A stretch of DNA of 64,000 nt from DASZIT01 sp036268775 (GTDB lineage Bacteria > Actinomycetota > Acidimicrobiia > Acidimicrobiales > RAAP-2): contig DATATM010000012.1 of assembly GCA_036268775.1 (NCBI GenBank), forward strand, positions 1-64,000. The letters are read 5' to 3'. Both the position numbers and the translations under genes were made by a program. This document shows positions 8,566 to 17,076 of the stretch, in pieces. The first letter of the stretch is position 1, and every line of letters starts with the position of its first letter. Below the pieces are notes generated by a model, which saw only the letters and a list, made by a program, of their open reading frames with translations, was not told the DNA's origin and searched no databases.

Positions 8566-9582
8566 TCAGTTGTTTCCTTTCGCCGGAGACCCGGCAATGG
8601 TGAGAAGGGTTGGCCAGTCACCGGCATCGGTATCCGGGAGGGGGGCGGGGGTGAACGGGTCGAGGTTGTCGATGAGGCGGACCCCGCCGACCAGGGCGGC
8701 GATGATCAGCCGGAGGGAGGCGTCGGCCCGCAGCTCGGGGGGCCGCTTCAGGTCGTCCGCCCGGACCAGGGCGGCGTAGTCCAGCGAGACGGCCGGTTCG
8801 TCGGCCACCACCCGGGCCATGGCCGCCTCGATCGCCGCGGGGCTGGCATCGCCCCCTGCCGCGGTGGCGGCTCCCGCCCGCAGCGCCCGGGACAGGGTCA
8901 GGGCGGCTAGGCGCTGGTCGGGGGAGAGGCGGACGTTCCGGCTGGAGAGGGCGAGACCGTCGTCGTCCCGCACCGTCGGGCACCCGACGATCTCCACCGG
9001 CAGGCAGAGGTCTCGGACCATCCGCCGGACCACCGCCAGCTGCTGGAAGTCCTTCTCGCCGAAGAACGCCCGGCACCGGCCGGCCATCGCGAACAACTTG
9101 GCCACCACCGTGGTCACCCCGTCGAAGTGACCGGGACGGGAGGCTCCCTCCCACTGGTCACCGAGGCCGGCCACCGACACGGTGGTGGCGACGGGGGCGG
9201 GGAAACCCGGGTACATCTCGCTCACCGGCGGGGCGAAGACGATGCCGGCCCCGGCCGCCCCGGCCAGCTCCAGGTCGGCGTCCAGGGTCCGGGGGTAGTT
9301 GGCGATGTCCTCGGGGTCGCCGAACTGGAGCGGGTTCACGAAGACGGTGACCACCACCACGTCGCACTCGGCGGCGGCCCGCTCCACCAGCGAGCAGTGC
9401 CCGGCGTGGAGGGCTCCCATCGTCGGCACCAGGCCGACGGTGCGCCCGGAGGCTCGGGCCGTATCCAGCACCGACGCACACTCGGCGATGGACTCGATGA
9501 TCCGGACGTCAGCGGTGGAGGGCGGGCGGTACCGGACAGTGTGCAGCGGGGTGGCCAGGTCGGGCATCAGGGTGGAGGTCAT
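8566..9582 (-). CDS. panC: Pantoate--beta-alanine ligase (pantothenate synthetase)
   Basis: Joins pantoate and beta-alanine with ATP. The 338 residues include PTMGALHAGH (class I nucleotidyl-transferase HxGH signature), VFVNPLQFG, FGEKDFQQL and LSSRN, the last corresponding to the KMSKS-like loop. The first ~25 residues are an extension before the conserved core. The start overlaps the DUF2520 gene stop as ATGA. panB is absent from the window. Confidence 0.96.
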   Translation of the reverse strand: MTSTLMPDLATPLHTVRYRPPSTADVRIIESIAECASVLDTARASGRTVGLVPTMGALHAGHCSLVERAAAECDVVVVTVFVNPLQFGDPEDIANYPRTLDADLELAGAAGAGIVFAPPVSEMYPGFPAPVATTVSVAGLGDQWEGASRPGHFDGVTTVVAKLFAMAGRCRAFFGEKDFQQLAVVRRMVRDLCLPVEIVGCPTVRDDDGLALSSRNVRLSPDQRLAALTLSRALRAGAATAAGGDASPAAIEAAMARVVADEPAVSLDYAALVRADDLKRPPELRADASLRLIIAALVGGVRLIDNLDPFTPAPLPDTDAGDWPTLLTIAGSPAKGNN

Positions 9583-10367
9583 GCCACCTGCTCCTCGGTG
9601 GCGACAGGCTCGGCGGCAGACGGCAGCTCTAGGTCGGGGGTGTCCATCGACAGCCGGCGGGCCAGGGCGACCATGGCGTCGTAGGCGGCCAGCTCGGTGC
9701 GGCCACCGGCCATCGACCCGAGCACCGAGCGGTGGCGGTCGAGGGTGGCGAAGTCGCCCCGGGAGGCCGGCCCGGTGAGAGCGGGGCGGGGACCGAGGGC
9801 CAACCCGTCCTCGGCGGCGGCCCGGATCAGCCCGGAGAAGGCGCTGAGGGGGAGCCCGGCGGTGGCGGCGATCCGCTCCACTTGTCCGAGCAGGGCCACC
9901 AGATGGTTGGCGGCCACGGTGGCGGCGGTGTGGTAGTTGGCCCGCAGCTCGTCGGCCACCTCCACCGGCTGTCCGCCGAGGGCGACGGCCAGGGCCCGGG
10001 CCGCCGGGTGGCCGGCCACCGCGAAGGTCACCCCCGACCGCAGCCGGGACGCCCCGATCTCCGGGTTGGGCAGCGGCACCAGGGGATGGAGCGAGGCCCG
10101 GTGGGGGTGGGGGGCGAGGACGTCGAGGCCGAGCGACCCGGAAAGGTGGACCACCACCGCATCGGGGTTGGGGACCACCTGGGCGGCGACCTCGGCCACC
10201 ACGGTGTCGGGGGTGGCGATGACCACCAGGTCGACCCCGCCGGCGGCATCGGCCAGGTCGCGGCCGCGGCCGTACGCACCCATCACCGTGTAGCCCCCGG
10301 CGGCGCGCAGCGCCGCCATCAACGAACGTCCGGCCCTACCCGGGCCGATCACGCGGATTCTGGTCAC
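9579..10367 (-). CDS. Rossmann-like NAD(P) dehydrogenase with DUF2520 domain, candidate ketopantoate reductase
   Basis: 262 residues starting MTRIRVIGPGRAGRS, an N-terminal NAD(P)-binding GxGxxG-like fold followed by the helical DUF2520 domain with LHPLVPL and NYHTAA. GTG 10367 is chosen because AAAGGGG lies four bases upstream; a TTG at 10382 would overlap that site. DUF2520 proteins beside panC include PanG, an alternative ketopantoate reductase described in other bacteria. Its position directly before panC with a 4-bp overlap supports that role here. This is inference. Confidence 0.75.
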   Translation of the reverse strand: MTRIRVIGPGRAGRSLMAALRAAGGYTVMGAYGRGRDLADAAGGVDLVVIATPDTVVAEVAAQVVPNPDAVVVHLSGSLGLDVLAPHPHRASLHPLVPLPNPEIGASRLRSGVTFAVAGHPAARALAVALGGQPVEVADELRANYHTAATVAANHLVALLGQVERIAATAGLPLSAFSGLIRAAAEDGLALGPRPALTGPASRGDFATLDRHRSVLGSMAGGRTELAAYDAMVALARRLSMDTPDLELPSAAEPVATEEQVA

Positions 10368-10435
10368 GAAACCCCTTTGCAACGTTCCGGCCCTCGGAGG
10401 GTGCCGTTCGAGTCAGAGAGTCAATGAGAAGACGC

Positions 10436-10936
10436 TCATAGTGTACCCACCTCGGTGACCTCGCCACCAGCGGTTTCGATGGCCGCCTGATCGACCAGGT
10501 CAGGGGCCAGGTCGGCCAGCGGGACGAGGACGAATCGGCGCTCCCGCCAGCGGGGATGGGGAATGGTCAGCTCGGGGTCGTCGACGGTGACCCCGTCGAT
10601 CCAGACCACGTCGACGTCCAGGGTGCGGGGTCCCCACCGGACGGTGCGCACCCGGCCGGCCGCCGCCTCCAGCCGCCGGCACTCCTCCAGGATCCGGTAG
10701 GGGTCGACCGTCGAGGCCACCGCCAGCTCCACCACCAGGTTGAGGTAGGGGCCCTGCTCCTCCGGGCCCCCGATCGGCTCGGTCTCGTAGACCGGCGACA
10801 CCGCGGTGACCGGCACCGCGCTCCCGGCCCGCAGCTGGTCGACGGCCCGGCGCAGGTGGCTCCACCGGTCCCCGAGGTTGGAGCCGAGCCCGAGGAACGC
10901 CCGCACCGTCGGCGGCTCGGACAGCGGCGAGGTCAT
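10436..10936 (-). CDS. folK: 2-amino-4-hydroxy-6-hydroxymethyldihydropteridine diphosphokinase
   Basis: Pyrophosphorylates 6-hydroxymethyl-dihydropterin before FolP. The 166 residues include FLGLGSNLGDR at the N-terminus, VYETEPIGG, and the metal/pterin-binding RWGPRTLDVDVVW and IPHPRWRERRFVL. ATG 10936 overlaps the folB stop as ATGA, so it is coupled to folB. Confidence 0.96.
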   Translation of the reverse strand: MTSPLSEPPTVRAFLGLGSNLGDRWSHLRRAVDQLRAGSAVPVTAVSPVYETEPIGGPEEQGPYLNLVVELAVASTVDPYRILEECRRLEAAAGRVRTVRWGPRTLDVDVVWIDGVTVDDPELTIPHPRWRERRFVLVPLADLAPDLVDQAAIETAGGEVTEVGTL

Positions 10937-11301
10937 CGGCGCCGGGTGATGCGCACCCCGACGGTGGCGATGTCGGCCTCCAGCGGCGGCTCCAGCTTGC
11001 GCAGCCCGACGGTGACCGACGCCACCCGCCCGTCCGCCAGCGCGGTGGCGGCGATGGCCTCGGCCAGCGCCTCCAGCAGCCGGTACCGCTCGGGGCCGCT
11101 GATCACCGCTCCGGCCCGCTCCACCACCCCGGCGTAGTCGACGGTGTCGTCCAGGGCATCGGACCGGCCGGCCTTAGCCAGATCCACCTCCAGGTCGAGG
11201 TCGAGCTCGAAGGGTTGCGGCTTCACCTGTTCCTCGGGGAGGACCCCGTGGACGCCGAGGACCCGCAATCCCCGCAACTCGATCCGGTCGGGACTCGGCA
11301 C
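10933..11301 (-). CDS. folB: Dihydroneopterin aldolase
   Basis: 122-residue aldolase converting dihydroneopterin to 6-hydroxymethyl-dihydropterin. It starts with GTG and has LRVLGVHGVLPEEQ, DTVDYAGVV, the catalytic-region LLEALAEAIA and the C-terminal strand SVTVGLRKLEPP. It begins 4 bp after the phosphatase-like gene and overlaps folK by 4 bases. Confidence 0.95.
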   Translation of the reverse strand: MPSPDRIELRGLRVLGVHGVLPEEQVKPQPFELDLDLEVDLAKAGRSDALDDTVDYAGVVERAGAVISGPERYRLLEALAEAIAATALADGRVASVTVGLRKLEPPLEADIATVGVRITRRR

Positions 11302-11305
11302 CGGC

Positions 11306-11866
11306 TCAGTCCGCAGCGGCTGCGTTCGACCCGGTGGCGGGCCGCTTCGCCCGCATCGCCGTCCGCACCGTCGGGAGCTGGCCGGCGAAGGCCACCAGCT
11401 CGCGGCCGGGAGGCCCCATGGCGTGGCCGGTGATGTGCTCGAGCACCGTCACCGCCTGCGGCCCGGTGGGGAGCCGGCCCGACCACAGCAGGTAGCCCGA
11501 CACCACCCCGATCACCCGATCGCCCAACTCCTCCTGGTGGATGAGCAGCCGCTCGCCGCTGACCAGCCGGCCGTGGAGATCCCGGAACAACTCGAGCAGG
11601 TTGGTGCGGACGTCGCCGGCGGGAGGCAGCGGGAAGTGGACGCTGGAGAGTTCCTGCTCCTCGTAGGCCTGGAGGTTGTGGGAGGAGGGGAGCAGCGAGA
11701 CCACCCGGGTGAAGCCCTGCACCTGGAGCCAGATGATCTCCTCCTGGCGGCGGACCTTCCGGTGGTTGGGGGCGAAGCCGCCGGGCCGCTCGCTCACCGC
11801 CAGCCGGTCCTTGATCACCCAGGTGAAGTTGCGGGGGGGAATCCCCGCCGCCCACTTCCCCTTCAC
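11306..11866 (-). CDS. Dual-specificity-phosphatase-like protein lacking the catalytic Cys, inside the folate operon
   Basis: 186 residues; GTG 11866 overlaps the folP stop as GTGA. The N-terminus (NFTWVIKDRLAVSERPG) resembles the opening of dual-specificity phosphatases, and GFTRVVSLLP resembles the following strand. The P-loop, normally HCx5R, reads HQEELGDR at 110-117, so the nucleophilic Cys is Gln. The general-acid loop (VHFPLPPAGD) also lacks a clearly placed Asp. The protein is probably catalytically dead as a phosphatase. Folate synthesis needs a dihydroneopterin triphosphate dephosphorylation step, but this protein cannot be assigned to it on present evidence. Confidence 0.65.
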   Translation of the reverse strand: MKGKWAAGIPPRNFTWVIKDRLAVSERPGGFAPNHRKVRRQEEIIWLQVQGFTRVVSLLPSSHNLQAYEEQELSSVHFPLPPAGDVRTNLLELFRDLHGRLVSGERLLIHQEELGDRVIGVVSGYLLWSGRLPTGPQAVTVLEHITGHAMGPPGRELVAFAGQLPTVRTAMRAKRPATGSNAAAAD

Positions 11867-12720
11867 CGGGCCACCGGTTTCACCTCGGGCGACCGGGAGG
11901 GGGCCACGCCGGCGGTCACTGCGGGCGTGGGTCCGACCAGGGTGGCTGCCTGGACGCTGGCCGCCACATCGTGGACCCGCACCATGGCGGCTCCTTTGGT
12001 CATGGCCCAGGTGGCGGTGGCCAGGGAACCGGGAAGCCGGTGGTCGACCGGGGCGGGGGTGCCGTCGGGCGAGGCGGCCAGCCGGCCGAGGAAGCTCTTG
12101 CGGCTGGTCCCCATCAGCACCGGGTAGCCGACCGCCACCAGCTCGTCCAGGGCCGCCAGCAGCTGGAGGTTGTGCCGGCCGGTCTTCCCGAACCCGATGC
12201 CGGGGTCGATCCATACCTCGGCGATGCCGGCCTTGGTGGCGGTGGCGGCCCGGTCGGCGAGAAAGGCGGTGACCTCGGCGACCACGTCGTCGTAGTAGGG
12301 ATCGACCTGCATGTCGGCCGGGGTCCCCCGGCGATGCATGGCCACCCAGCCCACCCCGCAGTCGGCGGCGGCCGGCCACAGCGAGGCGGAGACGTCGTTG
12401 ATGAGGGTGGCGCCGGCCTCCACCGAGGCCCGGGCCACCGCCTCCTTGGTGGTGTCGATCGACACCCGGACATGGGGGCTCAACGCTTCGATGACCGGGA
12501 TCACCCGGCGGAGTTCCTCGTCGGTCGGGACCGGGTCGGCGCCGGGCCGGGTGGATTCGCCGCCGACGTCGACGATGTCGGCCCCTTCGGCGATCATTTC
12601 ATGCCCTCTGGTGATGGCTCGTTCCCCTTCGAACCATTCCCCCCCGTCGGAGAACGAATCCGGTGTCACGTTGAGGATCCCCATGACCAACGGGCGTTTC
12701 TCGGTGGTGGTGGGGACCAT
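11863..12720 (-). CDS. folP: Dihydropteroate synthase
   Basis: Condenses hydroxymethyl-dihydropterin pyrophosphate with p-aminobenzoate; it is the sulfonamide target. The 285-residue TIM barrel has NVTPDSFSDGG (from residue 17), GGESTRPGA, IDTTK, NDVSA, DPGIGFGKT, GTSRKSFLG and a C-terminal VRVHDV. It starts 53 bp after the folE stop and is followed by overlapping downstream genes. Confidence 0.97.
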   Translation of the reverse strand: MVPTTTEKRPLVMGILNVTPDSFSDGGEWFEGERAITRGHEMIAEGADIVDVGGESTRPGADPVPTDEELRRVIPVIEALSPHVRVSIDTTKEAVARASVEAGATLINDVSASLWPAAADCGVGWVAMHRRGTPADMQVDPYYDDVVAEVTAFLADRAATATKAGIAEVWIDPGIGFGKTGRHNLQLLAALDELVAVGYPVLMGTSRKSFLGRLAASPDGTPAPVDHRLPGSLATATWAMTKGAAMVRVHDVAASVQAATLVGPTPAVTAGVAPSRSPEVKPVAR

Positions 12721-12773
12721 GGGGCCACAGCGTAAACCAGGGGGACCGTCGCCGTAGCCGTAAATTCCCGGTT

Positions 12774-13343
12774 TTACCGCCCGTGGATGAACTGCATGGC
12801 CTCGGCCCGGGTGGCCGAATCGGTGCGGAATTGCCCCCGCACCGCCGAGGTGATGGTGAGGGTGCCGGGCTTCTTCACCCCCCGCATCGACATGCAGAGA
12901 TGCTCGGCTTCCACCACCACCAGCACCCCCCGGGGTTGGAGGGCCTTCTCCACCGCGTCGGCGATCTCGGTGGTCATCCGCTCCTGGACCTGGAGGCGGC
13001 GGGCGTAGCCGTCCACCAGCCGGGCGAACTTGGACAAGCCGGTGATCCGGCCGTCCTCCCCGGGGATGTAGGCGACATGGGCCCGGCCCATGAACGGCAC
13101 CATGTGGTGCTCGCAGAGGGAGGCGAAGGGGATGTCCCGGACCATCACCATCTCGTCGTGCTCGGCGGCGAAGGACACCTGGAGGTGCTCGGCGGGGTCC
13201 TCGTCCAGCCCGGAGAACAGCTCCTGGTACATGGCGGCCACCCGGGCGGGGGTGGCCTTCAGGCCGTCGCGATCGGGGTCCTCCCCCATCGCCGACAGAA
13301 TTTCGTAGATGGCCCGCTCGATGCGGGCGGTGTCGACGCTCAT
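12774..13343 (-). CDS. folE: GTP cyclohydrolase I
   Basis: First step of tetrahydrofolate synthesis, GTP to 7,8-dihydroneopterin triphosphate. It has 189 residues. The Zn ligands are Cys77 and His80 in LCEHHMVPF and Cys150 in EHLCMSMRG. GRITGLSKFARLVD and RLQVQERMT are typical. It lies 11 bp after hpt. In many actinobacteria ftsH sits between hpt and folE; here it does not. Confidence 0.97.
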   Translation of the reverse strand: MSVDTARIERAIYEILSAMGEDPDRDGLKATPARVAAMYQELFSGLDEDPAEHLQVSFAAEHDEMVMVRDIPFASLCEHHMVPFMGRAHVAYIPGEDGRITGLSKFARLVDGYARRLQVQERMTTEIADAVEKALQPRGVLVVVEAEHLCMSMRGVKKPGTLTITSAVRGQFRTDSATRAEAMQFIHGR

Positions 13344-13354
13344 TTGGTGGCTCC

Positions 13355-13942
13355 TCAGCGGCGGGACGGATCGCCAGTGTAGGCGTGGATGGCGCTGAGG
13401 TTACGGAAGCGTTCGGCCACGTCGAGGCCGTAGCCGACCACGAAATCGGGGGGGATCTGGAATCCGACGTAGCGGAGGTCGAGGGCGGTGCGCTGCTGGC
13501 CTTCCTTCACCAACAGGGCGCAGACCTCCAGGCTGGCCGGTCGGCGGGCCAGCAGGTAGCGCTGCAGGTAGTTGAGGGTGAGGCCGGAGTCGACGATGTC
13601 CTCCACCACCAGTACGTGGCGGTCGGCCAGGTCGACGTCGAGGTCCTTGACGATGCGGACCACCCCCGAGGTGCGGGTGGCGGTCCCGTAGGAGGACACC
13701 GCCATGAAGTCGACGTCGACCGGCAGTTCGATGGCCCGGCAGAGGTCGGCCATGAACATGAAGGCGCCCTTCAACACCCCGACCAGCAATGGCGGGCGAC
13801 CGGCGTAGTCGGCGGTGATCCGGGCGCCCAGCTCGGCGATGCGGGCCTGGAGCTGCGGCTCGGAGACCACGACATCGCCGACCTCGGGCTCCGCCTCGAG
13901 CCGGGACAACTCGCCCACCGACTCATCTCCTGTCGCGGTCAC
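13355..13942 (-). CDS. hpt: Hypoxanthine phosphoribosyltransferase
   Basis: Salvages hypoxanthine and guanine with PRPP. The 195 residues include LVGVLKGAFMFMADL, the PRPP-binding VLVVEDIVDSGLTL and the C-terminal FVVGYGLDVAERFRNL. The GTG start follows the tilS stop with no intervening base (TGA-GTG). The tilS-hpt pairing is widely conserved. The first ~25 residues are a variable acidic extension. Confidence 0.95.
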   Translation of the reverse strand: MTATGDESVGELSRLEAEPEVGDVVVSEPQLQARIAELGARITADYAGRPPLLVGVLKGAFMFMADLCRAIELPVDVDFMAVSSYGTATRTSGVVRIVKDLDVDLADRHVLVVEDIVDSGLTLNYLQRYLLARRPASLEVCALLVKEGQQRTALDLRYVGFQIPPDFVVGYGLDVAERFRNLSAIHAYTGDPSRR

Positions 13943-14893
13943 TCAGCTGACTGTATCGGTTCGGTCCCCGGCCGAACCAGCGGCGGCGGCTGGGGCGACG
14001 GAGGCGGCCGGGGTCTGGGACAGCCGGCCCCGGGAGCGGGACACCCGGATGCCGCCGTCCACCTCGGTAGCCAGCCGCTCCCCCCGGGCCACCTGGAGGA
14101 CCCGCTCGATGGCGTCGAGGGAGGGTGGGTAGGGGCCGTCGCCGGCCAGCCAGGCCCGGATGGCTCGTCGGGAGATCGCATCGGGGGAGGCGGCCACCGC
14201 CTTGGCGTCGGCCGGGTCCACCAGCGCCGCCACCGCCTGGAGAATCTCGGCGTCGCCGGCCAGCAGCCCGGCCTGGCGGGCCAGCACCGGGACGATGTCC
14301 CGGCCGGCCAGCTCCGAACACAGCGGGAGGAGCTCGGCCCGGATCCGGTTGCGGAGGAACCGGGGGTCGTGATTGCTCGGGTCCCGGACCGGCTCCAGTT
14401 TCTCCTCGGCGCAGAGGGCCACCGTCTCGGTGCGGCGGAGGGCCAGCAATGGGTGCCGGGGACCGGCTCGCATGGCGGCCAGGCCGTCCACCCCGGCCCC
14501 CCGCAACAGGTTGGCGAGGACCGTCTCCGCCTGGTCGTCGGCGGTGTGGCCGGTGGCGGCCTCGGGTCCCAGCACCTCGAACCGGGCGGCCCGGGCCCGG
14601 GCTTCCAGGTTGGGCCCGTCCCCCACCTCCACGTGCTCACCGCGGAAGGCGGCCCCATAGCGGGCGGCGGCCGACGCCACCACCTCGGCTTCGGCGGCCG
14701 ATCCGGGACGGAGCCCGTGGTCGACGTGGACGGCGGTCACCCGGCAGCCGGCGGCGGTGGCGAGGATCAGGAGGGCCAACGAGTCGGCCCCGCCGGAGAC
14801 AGCACAGACCAGGGGGGTGCCGGCGGCGGGAAAGGTGGACCGGCCGACCAGGTCGCCGATCAGCTGATCACCCGGAGAGGACGGGGGTGGCAC
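13943..14893 (-). CDS. tilS: tRNA(Ile)-lysidine synthase
   Basis: N-type ATP pyrophosphatase that attaches lysine to C34 of tRNA-Ile(CAU). The 316 residues include the PP-loop SGGADS, VDHGLRPGSAAEA, GHTADDQAET, RDPSNHDPRFLRNRIR and a short C-terminal helical domain. GTG 14893 is the first suitable start and overlaps the 3' end of the DUF2342 gene by 26 bases. The open frame further upstream is only a shadow of that gene. Confidence 0.92.
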   Translation of the reverse strand: MPPPSSPGDQLIGDLVGRSTFPAAGTPLVCAVSGGADSLALLILATAAGCRVTAVHVDHGLRPGSAAEAEVVASAAARYGAAFRGEHVEVGDGPNLEARARAARFEVLGPEAATGHTADDQAETVLANLLRGAGVDGLAAMRAGPRHPLLALRRTETVALCAEEKLEPVRDPSNHDPRFLRNRIRAELLPLCSELAGRDIVPVLARQAGLLAGDAEILQAVAALVDPADAKAVAASPDAISRRAIRAWLAGDGPYPPSLDAIERVLQVARGERLATEVDGGIRVSRSRGRLSQTPAASVAPAAAAGSAGDRTDTVS

Positions 14894-16007
14894 CGACGCG
14901 GGAGATCCACACCGACGGATCCCGGATCTCGGTGAGGGAGGGCAGCCATTCCGGCCCCTTCCAGGCGCGGTCGAGCAGCTTGGGGCCGCCCGACTTCTCC
15001 ACCGCGGCGATGAACTTCTCGCCTTCCTCGTACTGGCGGAACTTCGACTCCATGCCGATGAGCTGGAGGAGGAGCTTGGCCGGGCCCTTGGTCTGGTTGC
15101 GGCGTTGCCGGAGGACCTCGCTGAAGCGGGCGGCACTGGGGATGGCCGCCGCCCCGGCCCGGTCCATGGTCACGTCGCCGTGGCCTTCCAGCAGGCTCAT
15201 CAGCGCCTGGATGCGGTGGAGGCCCTCGAGCTGCTCCGGGGTGGCCACCAGCCCCAGCGCCCCGTTGTCCCGGAGCGGGTTCCGTCCGGCCCGGATCTCC
15301 TCGGTCAGCCGTTTCAGCGCTTCGGCGAACCGGGAGGGGTCGGGGTCGAGGGAGCCAAGTCCCTCTTCCACCAGCGAGAGGAAGTGGTCGCGCATCCAGG
15401 GGATGGCGGTGAACTGGCAGCGATGGGTGACCTCGTGGAGGGCCAGCCACAGCCGGAACTCCTTGGGCTCGAAGCCGTAGCGCTGCTCGAGGGTGACCAC
15501 GTTGGGGCCGACGAAGTAGACGATGTCCTGGTCCTCGATGGCCTCCTCGGTGAGGAGGAGGTCGTACTGGCCGAGGACCCGGGTGGAGAGCCAGCCCAGC
15601 ACCGCGCCGAGCTGGCTGCCGGTGGCCACCCGGCTGGCGGCGGCCAACGGGCCGGCCAGACGCTCGGTCACCGGGTTGGTGGTGGTGAGGCGGGGCGGGG
15701 AGAAGCGCTCGAGATGGGGGCCGACCAGCCGCTGGAAGGAGGCGACGTTGGCGTGCACCCAACCGTTCCGATCGGTGACCCGGGCCCGGGCGGGTCCGGA
15801 CGCCGAGCGGAGGCCGGTCTCGGTCGCCACCAGTTCCTCGGCCTGGGCGGTGAGCTCCTCGAAGTCCTCTTGGAGGAGGTCGGGGCGGTAGGGCGCCGGC
15901 ATCGGGCTACGGCTGGAAACCCAACCGGCCACCCGCTCGGCCACCTCCCAGGAGATGGCTCCGGGGGACACCGGGTCGTCCAGCCGGTCAGCTGATGTTT
16001 GGGTCAC
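14868..16007 (-). CDS. Zinc-dependent metalloprotease-like protein, DUF2342 (F420-associated) family
   Basis: 379 residues with HEVTH at 191-195 inside LALHEVTHRCQF, a zinc-binding HExxH motif. EGHGDVTMD further on could supply the third ligand. The family is restricted mainly to actinobacteria and is often annotated as coenzyme F420 biosynthesis-associated; its substrate is unknown. It sits directly before tilS-hpt, its usual neighbourhood in this phylum. Cellular location looks cytosolic, as no signal peptide is seen. Confidence 0.88.
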   Translation of the reverse strand: MTQTSADRLDDPVSPGAISWEVAERVAGWVSSRSPMPAPYRPDLLQEDFEELTAQAEELVATETGLRSASGPARARVTDRNGWVHANVASFQRLVGPHLERFSPPRLTTTNPVTERLAGPLAAASRVATGSQLGAVLGWLSTRVLGQYDLLLTEEAIEDQDIVYFVGPNVVTLEQRYGFEPKEFRLWLALHEVTHRCQFTAIPWMRDHFLSLVEEGLGSLDPDPSRFAEALKRLTEEIRAGRNPLRDNGALGLVATPEQLEGLHRIQALMSLLEGHGDVTMDRAGAAAIPSAARFSEVLRQRRNQTKGPAKLLLQLIGMESKFRQYEEGEKFIAAVEKSGGPKLLDRAWKGPEWLPSLTEIRDPSVWISRVGATPVLSG

Positions 16008-16095
16008 GGGACCAGTGTAGGTACCACCCGGGGCGGTCGCCGGTCACGCCGCGACCCGGAGCTGCCCATCGAGCCAGCCGGCGCCGAAGGCGGGC

Positions 16096-16413
16096 TCAGT
16101 GACCCTGTTTGGCGTGCTCGTCTTTCAGCAGGTGGGCCACCCGTTCGAGCAGGGACTCCGGCACATGGTCCTTGCAGCGGTTGGCGATCACCTTGCGGAG
16201 CTCGGCCTCGAAGCCGAAGGCATCCACGCAGGGCCCGCAGAGGTCGAGATGACGGGTGATCTCGATTCGGCGTTCCTCGGTGAGCTCGCCGTCGAGATAG
16301 AAGTAGAGGCGTTCGACGGTTTCCTCACAGTTGACGAATCCGGATACACCGGCAACCCCCGGCATCGCCGGATTGCCTCCCCCATCCATGCTTTCGGATT
16401 TTTGCTCTCCCAC
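16096..16413 (-). CDS. rsrA: Mycothiol-system anti-sigma factor, RsrA type
   Basis: 105-residue zinc-containing anti-sigma factor. The ZAS motif is His55-x3-Cys59-x2-Cys62 (HLDLCGPC), and Cys29 is conserved upstream. In Streptomyces RsrA, disulfide formation among such residues releases SigR under thiol oxidation. The GTG start has GGAGAAGGA just upstream. It lies 12 bp after sigR in the same operon. The first ~25 residues are poorly conserved. Confidence 0.9.
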   Translation of the reverse strand: MGEQKSESMDGGGNPAMPGVAGVSGFVNCEETVERLYFYLDGELTEERRIEITRHLDLCGPCVDAFGFEAELRKVIANRCKDHVPESLLERVAHLLKDEHAKQGH

Positions 16414-16425
16414 GAGTCCTTCTCC

Positions 16426-17004
16426 CTACTTGCCGTCACCGGAGGCGCCCACGAGTCCTCGTGCGCTTCCGAATTCAAACAACGCCTTCTGCAGGGCCTT
16501 TCTTCCACGGTGGATGCGGCTCATCACCGTGCCGATGGGCACATCGGTGATTTCGGCGATCTCCTTGTAGGAGAAACCCTCGACGTCAGCCAGCAGCACG
16601 GCCAGCCGGAAGGTGTCGGGCAACGACTCGATTGCCTCTTTGACCTCGGTGTCCGTGATCCGCTCCAAGGCTTCGTCCTCGGCGCTGCGACCCAAGCCGG
16701 AAGGCTGGTCGGCCGACAAATGCCGGTAGAGGAACAGGTCCTCCACATCCTCGACATCGGAGATCTCCGGGCGGCGCTTTTTGGCCCGGTAGGAGTTGAT
16801 GTAGGTATTGGTGAGGATCCGGTAGAGCCAGGCCTTCAGGTTGGTGCCGGCCTCGAAGCCGCCGAATGCCCGGTAGGCCTTCAGGTAGGTCTCCTGTACC
16901 AGGTCCTCGGCATCGGCCGGATTGCGCGTCATACGGAGCGCAGCTGTGTACAGCTGGGGCATGAACTCCATGGCAAGGTCGGAGAATTCCGCCTGGTCGG
17001 CCAT
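16426..17004 (-). CDS. sigR: ECF RNA polymerase sigma factor, SigR/SigH type
   Basis: 192 residues. The sigma-70 region 2 contains DAEDLVQETYLKAYRAF and NLKAWLYRILTN, and region 4 contains ESLPDTFRLAVLLADVEGFSYKEIAE and GTVMSRIHRGRKALQ. It directs the disulfide-stress regulon and is held by the adjacent RsrA. I could not find a convincing GGAAT-N18-GTT self-promoter in the 72 bp upstream. Confidence 0.92.
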   Translation of the reverse strand: MADQAEFSDLAMEFMPQLYTAALRMTRNPADAEDLVQETYLKAYRAFGGFEAGTNLKAWLYRILTNTYINSYRAKKRRPEISDVEDVEDLFLYRHLSADQPSGLGRSAEDEALERITDTEVKEAIESLPDTFRLAVLLADVEGFSYKEIAEITDVPIGTVMSRIHRGRKALQKALFEFGSARGLVGASGDGK

Positions 17005-17076
17005 GGATGCACCCTACACAGCGGTAGCGACACGGCACACACGCCCCGCTCGGGAAGGGCACCCATCCCGCCCGGT

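Noticed and set aside
16096..17076. A SigR-type autoregulated promoter before sigR
   Set aside because: No GGAAT-N18-GTT pattern could be found in the short upstream region.
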